5,077 bases of DNA from an uncultured Gammaproteobacteria bacterium. Its GTDB lineage: Bacteria; Pseudomonadota; Gammaproteobacteria; Pseudomonadales; DT-91. Made by a program: the position numbers and the translations under genes. The stretch lies in the NCBI GenBank assembly GCA_929200485.1, contig CAKMZU010000069.1, forward strand, positions 7,600 through 12,676, given 5' to 3'. Positions 1 to 5,077 of this stretch are shown here, one piece after another. Every line of letters starts with the position of its first letter. Positions within the stretch are counted from its first letter, which is position 1. Under the pieces are notes generated by a model, which was not told the origin of the DNA, did not search any database, and was given only the letters and a program-made list of their open reading frames with translations.

Positions 1-1538
1 GTTTTTACCCTGTCCTGCTAGAAGGTGTCACAGGCTCCGGCAAAACCGAAGTGTATCTTCAAATGGTAGAAACAATACTCAAACAGGGTCAGCAGGTCTT
101 AGTTCTCGTCCCCGAGATTGGATTAACACCACAAACGCTGGCGAGGTTCCAACAACGATTTCAAACACAACTAGCTGTATTCCACTCTAATGTATCAGCC
201 CAAAAGAAGCTGATGTATTGGCAAAAAGCTAAAGAAGGGATTGCACCAATCATCATTGGCACACGTTCAGCCATTTTTACCCCGATAAAAAATTTGGGCT
301 TGATTATTGTCGACGAAGAACATGATCTGTCTTATAAGCAACAAGACACCCTGCGCTACAATGCCAAAGATCTGGCTTGTGTTCGAGCTCAGCACCACAA
401 GATTCCGGTGATCTTAGGCTCTGCAACGCCGAGCCTTGAAAGTTTATACAATACGGAATCCAATAAATTCAAACACTGGATAATGGAAAAACGCGCAGGC
501 ACTGCACAAAAAGCCGCCATCGAAATCTTCGACATCAAGCAAGCGGCAATGCACGAAGGCATCGCTGAATCCTTATTACCTCGCATTGATGAAACCTTGA
601 GACGAGACGAGCAGGTACTGCTATTCGTCAACCGTCGGGGTTTTGCCCCCACCCTGCTTTGCCATGATTGTGGCTGGATTCATCAATGCCATGCGTGCGA
701 TGCGAGAATGACTGTTCACAGGCAAGCAGCCAAAAGTCAGTGCCATCACTGTGGCGCCGTTGAATGGACGCCGAAAGCCTGCCCCGAGTGCAAAAGCACC
801 TCACTCGAATCGGTTGGTGCTGGCACCGAGCGATTAACGCTGTTTATGCAGAACCAGTTTAAAGGCACACCCTGCTATCGCATTGACAGAGATACCACTG
901 GCACAAAAGGTCAAATGGATGACATGCTAACAAGCATCAAAAACCAAAAACGCGCCATATTGATCGGCACACAAATGCTGGCGAAAGGGCACCATTTACC
1001 GAATGTGACTTTAGTGATTATCGTCGATGCAGATAGCGGATTAATGGGAGCAGATTTTCGCTCGCTTGAACGTTTCGGCCAGCTCGTCACACAAGTGATC
1101 GGCCGTGCAGGTCGAGGGGATAAAAAAGGCAATGCCATTATTCAAACCCACTATCCTGAGCATGAACAACTGCAAAAGCTCATTCATTTCGGATACCGGC
1201 GCTTTGCCATGGACATTCTCTCTGAACGAAAACCGCTTGGGCTACCCCCCTTTCAATACATGGCACTGATTCGGCTTGAAGCACAAGACCAACAAGAGGC
1301 CGCAAAGATTCTGAGTGACATGATCCATCAAACAGCACCACATCACTCGCAAGTCTTAGGCCCATTTTCGGCAGGCTTGGCACGTCGAGCGCATTTTTTT
1401 CGTTTTCAGGTAATGATTAAAGCAACGTCGCGCGGTGCTCGTGCCCACACTGTCAATGCATTTCTGGCATTAAAACCCAAGCTAATTAAAGCAAGGCATC
1501 GATTTTCAATCGATATTGACCCTTTAGATATGGCATAA
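1..1538 (+). CDS. priA: Primosomal protein N' (replication restart helicase PriA), 5'-truncated
   Basis: This is a 3'-to-5' superfamily 2 DNA helicase that recognises stalled or repaired forks and starts primosome assembly so that DnaB is reloaded. The reading frame is open from base 3, so the GTG at 51 is internal and not the start. About 511 residues are present. E. coli PriA has 732, so roughly 220 N-terminal residues (the DNA-binding region) lie outside the window. Visible motifs in order are: Walker A GVTGSGKT (24-47); the DEEH Walker B box (312-323); GSATPS motif III (417-434); an eight-cysteine zinc-binding module inserted in the helicase core (Cys codons at 660, 669, 687, 696, 741, 750, 780, 789); the GTQMLAKGH segment (from 966); motif VI QVIGRAGR (1092-1115); and the C-terminal-domain signature ERKPLGLPPF (1224-1253). 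All key residues are intact and there is no frameshift. It lies 39 bases upstream of argS on the same strand, an order seen in Pseudomonas-type genomes. Confidence 0.97.
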   Translation, partial: FYPVLLEGVTGSGKTEVYLQMVETILKQGQQVLVLVPEIGLTPQTLARFQQRFQTQLAVFHSNVSAQKKLMYWQKAKEGIAPIIIGTRSAIFTPIKNLGLIIVDEEHDLSYKQQDTLRYNAKDLACVRAQHHKIPVILGSATPSLESLYNTESNKFKHWIMEKRAGTAQKAAIEIFDIKQAAMHEGIAESLLPRIDETLRRDEQVLLFVNRRGFAPTLLCHDCGWIHQCHACDARMTVHRQAAKSQCHHCGAVEWTPKACPECKSTSLESVGAGTERLTLFMQNQFKGTPCYRIDRDTTGTKGQMDDMLTSIKNQKRAILIGTQMLAKGHHLPNVTLVIIVDADSGLMGADFRSLERFGQLVTQVIGRAGRGDKKGNAIIQTHYPEHEQLQKLIHFGYRRFAMDILSERKPLGLPPFQYMALIRLEAQDQQEAAKILSDMIHQTAPHHSQVLGPFSAGLARRAHFFRFQVMIKATSRGARAHTVNAFLALKPKLIKARHRFSIDIDPLDMA

Positions 1539-1539
1539 T
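1510..1539 (+). promoter_or_regulatory. Possible extended -10 promoter for argS, inside the end of priA
   Basis: The sequence TGGCATAAT (1531-1539) matches an extended -10 element (TGN followed by five of six bases of TATAAT). A weak -35-like TCGATA (1510-1515, four of six bases) sits 18 bases before the -10 hexamer. Transcription would begin near 1546 and give a leader of about 30 bases before the argS ATG. It overlaps the priA stop codon, so it could let argS be expressed independently of priA. This rests only on matching by eye to the sigma-70 consensus. Confidence 0.33.
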
Positions 1540-1577
1540 TCGCATCTATTTTTACAGACAATCGACTGACTGCCCGC

Positions 1578-3248
1578 ATGAAAGATCAATTACAAGGCCT
1601 GTTTCAACAAGCTATCGACTCATTAGTCTCAGAAGGCACATTTAAAGAAACCATTGATGCCAATATCCAGCTTGAGCGGAGCAAAAACCTTGAGCATGGC
1701 GATCTGGCTTCTAATCTTGCCTTGATGCTGGCAAAAAAAGCAGGATTACCACCACGACAACTCGCCGAAAAGATTATTGAAAGCCTGCCTGAGAATCCTC
1801 TGATTGAAAAAGTCGATATCGCAGGCCCAGGCTTTATGAATATCTTTCTTAATAAATCGGCTGCGACTGCGATCATCAGTCAAATTTTATCGGAAAAAGA
1901 AAACTTTGGCCGTAACAACTCCGGCAAAGGTGAGCTGACGCAGGTTGAGTTTGTATCCGCCAATCCAACCGGCCCGTTACACATTGGACACGGGCGAGGC
2001 GCTGCCGTTGGGGATTCACTCTGCCGATTACTCAGTGCTAACGGCTACGATGTTAAGGCAGAATTTTATTACAATGATGCGGGTGCACAGATTGAAACGC
2101 TGGCGCACTCAACGCACGCGAGGCTTCAAGGATTAACACCCGAGGATGACAATTGGCCAGAAAATGCAGGTTACCTGGGTGAATACATTCAGGATGTCGC
2201 CAACAGTTATAAAAACAAAGAAACTATTCACGCAAAAGACATCACCGTCACGGCAAAAGGTGACCCGAATGACCTTGACGCCATTAAACATTTTGCAGTC
2301 GCTTATCTTCGCCATGAACAGGATCTTGATCTTCAAGCGTTTGACGTTGGCTTTGATACGTTCTTTTTGGAATCGTCACTCTACACCGATGGCAAAGTCG
2401 ACAATGCCGTAGAGCAGCTGATCACCAACGAAAAAACCTATGAAAAAGACGATGCACTCTGGTTAAAAACCACAGAATATGGTGACGACAAAGACCGCGT
2501 CATGAAAAAAGCCGATGGTTTTTTCACTTATTTTGTTCCGGACGTTGCTTACCATTTAGACAAATGGCAACGCGGCTTTACGCGAGTCATCAACGAGCAA
2601 GGCGCTGACCACCACAGCACTATTACTCGTGTTAGAGCAGGACTTCAGGCATTAGATAATGGCATTCCACAAGGCTGGCCAGAATATGTATTGCACCAGA
2701 TGGTTCTGGTAATGAAAGGGGGTGAAGAGGTCAAACTCTCTAAAAGAGCGGGCAGTTATGTCACCTTAAGAGATTTAATTGATGAAGTTGGGCGTGATGC
2801 AACACGCTTTTTTTTGGTCTCAAGACGACCGGATGCACAATTAACTTTTGATATTGACCTCGCCAAATCGCAGTCCAATGAAAACCCTGTGTACTACATT
2901 CAATACGCCCATGCCCGCGCTGCAAGCGTTTTAAGTAAAATTGACAGTGAAAAATATGCAACCGCTGACCTTTCACTCCTGACCACCGAAGAGGAAACAA
3001 CGCTGTTAAAGCGTTTATCGCAATATCCAGAAGTGATCCGTGCTGCAGGCGAAAAACTAGAGCCTCATCAGGTCGCGAATTACTGTCGCGAACTCGCAAG
3101 CGAGTTTCATAGCTATTATAACGCCGATAAAATCATCACAGATAACGATGCATTAAGTGCCGCTCGTGCTCAACTTGTTCTTGCGGTTAAGCAGATCATT
3201 ATTAATGCTCTAGGCTTATTAGGTGTCACAGCACCGGATAAAATGTAG
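1578..3248 (+). CDS. argS: Arginine--tRNA ligase (arginyl-tRNA synthetase)
   Basis: This class I aminoacyl-tRNA synthetase charges tRNA-Arg with arginine in the cytoplasm. The 556-residue length is normal for the bacterial family. The N-terminal Add-1 domain, which contacts the tRNA elbow, covers about residues 1-110 and includes the typical LEHGDLASNLA stretch. The Rossmann catalytic core opens with NPTGPLHIGHGRG (HIGH box at residues 135-138). The second signature is KLSKRAG (KLSK at residues 386-389), followed by YVTLRDLIDEVGRDATRF. The C-terminal part from about residue 430, beginning YYIQYAHARA, is the DALR-type helical anticodon-binding domain. Many ArgRS enzymes, including that of E. 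coli, lack the second lysine of the KMSK loop, but this one keeps it. The ATG at 1578 is supported by the family-like N-terminus MKDQLQGLFQQAIDSLV, although no strong Shine-Dalgarno sequence precedes it. It sits between priA and an FtsN-like gene, with gaps of 39 and 42 bases. Confidence 0.97.
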   Translation: MKDQLQGLFQQAIDSLVSEGTFKETIDANIQLERSKNLEHGDLASNLALMLAKKAGLPPRQLAEKIIESLPENPLIEKVDIAGPGFMNIFLNKSAATAIISQILSEKENFGRNNSGKGELTQVEFVSANPTGPLHIGHGRGAAVGDSLCRLLSANGYDVKAEFYYNDAGAQIETLAHSTHARLQGLTPEDDNWPENAGYLGEYIQDVANSYKNKETIHAKDITVTAKGDPNDLDAIKHFAVAYLRHEQDLDLQAFDVGFDTFFLESSLYTDGKVDNAVEQLITNEKTYEKDDALWLKTTEYGDDKDRVMKKADGFFTYFVPDVAYHLDKWQRGFTRVINEQGADHHSTITRVRAGLQALDNGIPQGWPEYVLHQMVLVMKGGEEVKLSKRAGSYVTLRDLIDEVGRDATRFFLVSRRPDAQLTFDIDLAKSQSNENPVYYIQYAHARAASVLSKIDSEKYATADLSLLTTEEETTLLKRLSQYPEVIRAAGEKLEPHQVANYCRELASEFHSYYNADKIITDNDALSAARAQLVLAVKQIIINALGLLGVTAPDKM

Positions 3249-3290
3249 TACACTAAATGACCCAAGGATAGCGCGAAATAAAGAATAACG

Positions 3291-3878
3291 ATGAGCCGAG
3301 ACTTCGCAAAAAAAACGCCAGCAAATAAAAAGAAAAAAAAACCAGCTAAGGCGAAAGCTAAGCCTGCCAAAACTCAACTACCTTGGTGGGCATGGTTTTT
3401 TTCCGGTGTCTTATTAACCGTGTTTTGCCAGTTTTTACTTCACCTTGGCGCATCAACACCTGAAAATACCAAGGACTGCAAAGAAGTTGCGCCTGAATTT
3501 CATTGGCCCAAAGACAATGCAAAAAAGCAGCCCAAAGTTCAGGCAGGCCCCATCGAAAAGCCTGACATAAAATTTTATGACACCTTAAAAGAGCAAAAAG
3601 TGGATGTTACCGCCAAACCTGTTCAACACAGAGATGACGGTTCATATGATTTTTCTCTTCAAGCAGGCTCCTTTAGGCAATTCCAGGACGCTCAGCAACT
3701 AAGAGCAGAGTTAACCCTCTTGAATCTTGAAACGCATATTCAAAAAACCACCTCAAACAGCGGATCAACCTGGTATCGCGTGATCGTTGGGCCATTTAAC
3801 TCAAGAGCCATGTTTGCTAAAGCGAAAAGTGCATTATTGGATAATGGCGTCCACCCGATCCGTATCAAAAACCGCTAA
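3291..3878 (+). CDS. ftsN: FtsN-like cell division protein with SPOR domain
   Basis: This is a predicted bitopic inner-membrane protein of 195 residues that should act at the division septum. Residues 1-29 are cytoplasmic and very lysine-rich. They begin MSRDF, resembling the short RDY-containing N-terminus of E. coli FtsN that contacts FtsA. Residues 31-52 form one transmembrane helix opening with PWWAWFF. Residues 53-116 are a periplasmic linker that includes KFYDTLKEQKVDV, a segment of the type found in Pseudomonas-type SPOR proteins at this locus. Residues 117-193 are a SPOR domain, with FSLQAGSF at its start and WYRVIVGPFNSRAMFAKAKSAL later; this fold binds denuded septal peptidoglycan. 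E. coli FtsN has 319 residues, so the linker here is short. The position after priA-argS supports the assignment: in E. coli priA is also near ftsN (priA-cytR-ftsN), and in Pseudomonas a SPOR gene follows argS. Shine-Dalgarno support is weak (AAGGA lies about 22 bases before the ATG). Whether it is a true FtsN orthologue or another SPOR protein is inferred. Confidence 0.8.
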   Translation: MSRDFAKKTPANKKKKKPAKAKAKPAKTQLPWWAWFFSGVLLTVFCQFLLHLGASTPENTKDCKEVAPEFHWPKDNAKKQPKVQAGPIEKPDIKFYDTLKEQKVDVTAKPVQHRDDGSYDFSLQAGSFRQFQDAQQLRAELTLLNLETHIQKTTSNSGSTWYRVIVGPFNSRAMFAKAKSALLDNGVHPIRIKNR

Positions 3879-3894
3879 AGCAGTCACAAAGAAA

Positions 3895-3986
3895 GTACCG
3901 ACAGCCATCAGCATGCATTGATAACGCTTTTGGCATTTGGTTTTTATCTTGAAGTCGGTACATTGCTTTTTTTGATTTAGTACCGA
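3895..3986. repeat. Three alternating copies of GTACCGA(C) in the intergenic region
   Basis: GTACCGAC (3895-3902) is matched by its exact reverse complement GTCGGTAC (3954-3961), which in turn is followed by GTACCGA (3980-3986). The middle copy can therefore pair either with the first copy (8 bp stem, 51-base loop) or with the third (7 bp stem, 18-base loop). A run of seven T (3967-3973) begins five bases after the middle copy. The set lies between the ftsN-like stop and the barrel-protein start. It could be operator half-sites for a regulator, or competing RNA hairpins that include a weak terminator for the upstream gene. Sequence alone does not decide between these. Confidence 0.5.
3918..3947 (+). 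promoter_or_regulatory. Possible sigma-70 promoter for the beta-barrel gene
   Basis: TTGATA (3918-3923, five of six bases of the -35 consensus) is followed after 18 bases by TTTTAT (3942-3947, four of six of the -10 consensus). It would start transcription near 3954, at the middle GTCGGTAC copy, and give a leader of about 50 bases containing the last two repeat copies. It is plausible because the gap upstream is long and the gene type differs from its upstream neighbours. The -10 match is poor. Confidence 0.3.
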
Positions 3987-4004
3987 AAAAGAAGTGACCT
4001 TTTC

Positions 4005-4598
4005 ATGAAAAAACTATTCGCGCTTTTATTACTTCCCAGCATGTTTACCACTGGTTTCGCAGCCGCCGAAAGCCAAGTGGAGGAATTTTTAAACCAAACC
4101 AAACCCAATATTTTTAGCTATGACTATATCGAAAGTAACTTTGTTGCCCAAAATAACATGGGCGTTGGTTTTAATCTTAACGGGTCCTATGACATCAAAC
4201 CCAATTTTGCATTAATTGGCGGCCTGCAATACACCACAAAGGATGATATTGATTACACCACTATTAGTGCCGGTGCAGCTTATCACCGTCAAATTGCAGC
4301 ACAAGACATCCCCGGACTTGATCTGGTTGCACACGCTGAACTTCAACAAGCCTTTGCAGATACACCAAGCAATGATCTGAGTGATTTTGGCATAAAGCTT
4401 GGTGCAGGCATTAGATATCACGTTGATTCCAAACTTGAAACCTTTGGTGACTTCTCTGTTACTACAACAGGCAACTCAGCCATTATTATTTCTGGTGGTG
4501 CGCGTTATACCTTCGCTGAAAATCTGAGCGCTCAGGCTGGCTATGCCTTCAGCGATAACAATACGCTGAATATTGGTATCCGCTATCAGTTCAAATAA
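4005..4598 (+). CDS. Small outer-membrane beta-barrel protein
   Basis: This is a 197-residue exported protein predicted to fold as a small outer-membrane barrel. A clear Sec signal peptide (MKK, hydrophobic LFALLLL, then AAA) suggests cleavage near residue 21. The mature part shows regular alternating strands ending in aromatic residues, roughly at residues 38-48, 50-62, 66-77, 83-95, 105-117, 126-140, 143-154, 157-170, 173-183 and 187-196, which is eight to ten strands. The layout, with YDYIE at the first strand and NGSYDIKPNFALIGG at the second turn, resembles the family of small outer-membrane proteins that includes Ax21-like proteins of Xanthomonadaceae. That resemblance is from memory and gives no function. 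The protein ends RYQFK, so the usual terminal aromatic residue is one place in from the end. The purine-rich AAAAAGAAGTGA (3986-3997) before the ATG is the likely ribosome binding site. The 3' end overlaps the convergent minus-strand gene by 13 bases. Confidence 0.8.
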   Translation: MKKLFALLLLPSMFTTGFAAAESQVEEFLNQTKPNIFSYDYIESNFVAQNNMGVGFNLNGSYDIKPNFALIGGLQYTTKDDIDYTTISAGAAYHRQIAAQDIPGLDLVAHAELQQAFADTPSNDLSDFGIKLGAGIRYHVDSKLETFGDFSVTTTGNSAIIISGGARYTFAENLSAQAGYAFSDNNTLNIGIRYQFK

Positions 4599-5053
4599 CC
4601 TTTTTTACTTGACTTTAGCATAAACATTAAAATGCCTGCGGCAGTGTGAATTTCACTTTCATCTGTTGCAGACATTTTATTTTCTGGGTAGCTATGGTAT
4701 CGAATAAGGCGCTTAGGATTCTTTTTTTTACAAGTCACTTCATGCTTCATAAGCCACCCTGGATATTTATATTTCTTGTCACAGTGCTTGCAAGGCTTTG
4801 CCGCTCTAATCTTTTTATACTTACCAGCAAATGGGGCATGGCTAGAAAATTTATCCTCCTTTAACGGCTTGGTTGTATAATATTTAGGGCCAAATTTCAG
4901 ACCGTTACTATTATAAGATTTTAAAATCCGATGAATCTCCTCATTCGTTTCAATCCCCTTTAAAATCTCCACTGAACTTATAGACGCTCCAGTGGACGCG
5001 TGACTAATTATTGAGATCAGCATCAACAAAAAACTTACCGAAAATATTCGCAT
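4586..5053 (-). CDS. Putative exported small protein with a single C2HC zinc-finger-like motif, unknown function
   Basis: I do not recognise a family. The ATG at 5053 is chosen because GAAGAGG (5066-5060) sits six bases before it and a good signal peptide follows. A GTG at 5074 in the same frame would add seven residues but lacks visible support. From the ATG the protein has 155 residues. Residues 1-19 look like a Sec signal peptide (MRIF, hydrophobic SVSFLLMLISII, SHA before the cut). The mature part is rich in lysine. Its only three cysteines are C88, C91 and C108. With Tyr95, Leu101 and His104 they fit C-x2-C-x3-aromatic-x5-L-x2-H-x3-C exactly, which is the classical C2H2 finger spacing with the last His replaced by Cys. 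Basic residues flank the finger. The gene is AT-rich (hand counts 22/60, 19/60 and 21/60 GC in three samples) compared with up to 35/60 in priA, hinting at acquisition or relaxed constraint. It is convergent to the barrel gene and overlaps it by 13 bases. Confidence 0.6.
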   Translation of the reverse strand: MRIFSVSFLLMLISIISHASTGASISSVEILKGIETNEEIHRILKSYNSNGLKFGPKYYTTKPLKEDKFSSHAPFAGKYKKIRAAKPCKHCDKKYKYPGWLMKHEVTCKKKNPKRLIRYHSYPENKMSATDESEIHTAAGILMFMLKSSKKGYLN

Positions 5054-5059
5054 GTAAAG

Positions 5060-5066
5060 CCTCTTC
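5060..5066 (-). promoter_or_regulatory. Ribosome binding site deciding the start of the zinc-finger-like gene
   Basis: On the minus strand GAAGAGG is followed by six bases and then ATG (5053-5051). This is good Shine-Dalgarno spacing and favours the ATG over the in-frame GTG seven codons upstream. The promoter of this gene would lie beyond the right edge of the window. Confidence 0.55.
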
Positions 5067-5077
5067 AAAACCACAAA

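Noticed and set aside
51..59. GTG at 51 as the start of priA
   Set aside because: The frame stays open to the left edge and encodes the Walker A motif just before this codon, so the gene begins outside the window.
2808..2815. T8 run inside argS as a frameshift site
   Set aside because: The frame continues uninterrupted with a family-like sequence on both sides, there is no stimulatory hairpin, and a short alternative product would lack the anticodon-binding domain. It is most likely chance.
2761..3099. Open frame of 112 codons on the minus strand inside argS
   Set aside because: It is fully contained in a well-conserved synthetase gene with all motifs intact, and its product resembles no known family. 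It is a shadow frame.
3170..3370. Minus-strand frame with a hydrophobic Ala/Phe-rich product across the argS-ftsN junction
   Set aside because: The hydrophobic look comes from reading the AAA-lysine codons of the FtsN-like gene backwards as Phe. It overlaps both genuine genes.
4634..4644. TGCC-TGC-GGCA mini-hairpin after the barrel gene as a terminator
   Set aside because: It has only a four-base stem, a three-base loop and no T-run after it, and it lies within the coding sequence of the convergent gene.
4766..4800. CKHC as a thioredoxin-like CxxC redox site
   Set aside because: There is no thioredoxin fold around it. The third Cys and the His fall at zinc-finger spacing with the matching hydrophobic positions, so a metal site is the better reading.
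4646..4864. Plus-strand frame of 72 codons opposite the zinc-finger-like gene
   Set aside because: No ribosome binding site, no recognisable product, and it lies opposite a longer frame that has a Shine-Dalgarno site and a signal peptide.

Overview
The window looks like chromosomal DNA from a gammaproteobacterium of moderate GC content (hand-counted 60-base samples run from about 45 to 58% in the first four genes). The evidence is the gene order priA-argS-ftsN-like, which is typical of Pseudomonas-type Gammaproteobacteria, together with the closeness of each protein to gammaproteobacterial family members. The genus cannot be fixed from the sequence alone.

Layout. Bases 1-1538 hold the C-terminal two thirds of the replication-restart helicase PriA; its N-terminus lies before the window. 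After a 39-base gap comes a complete arginyl-tRNA synthetase gene, argS (1578-3248). After another 42 bases comes a short FtsN-like division protein with an N-terminal transmembrane anchor and a C-terminal SPOR domain (3291-3878). All three are on the + strand, closely spaced, and could be co-transcribed. They form a conserved housekeeping block covering fork restart, translation and septation. In many relatives the next genes would be hslV and hslU, but here they are absent.

A 126-base intergenic stretch (3879-4004) contains three copies of a GTACCGA-type word in alternating orientation and a possible promoter. It precedes a small exported outer-membrane beta-barrel protein (4005-4598). Convergent to that gene, and overlapping its 3' end by 13 bases, is a minus-strand gene (4586-5053). 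It encodes a small, lysine-rich, probably exported protein of unknown function. This gene is clearly more AT-rich than the rest (about 32-37% GC in three samples). It carries one motif matching the eukaryotic-type C2H2 zinc-finger spacing, with the last ligand changed to Cys. That gene is the most unusual item in the window.

No tRNA, rRNA, CRISPR array, insertion sequence or integrase was seen. The window divides into a conserved core (1-3878) and a more variable flank (3879-5077).
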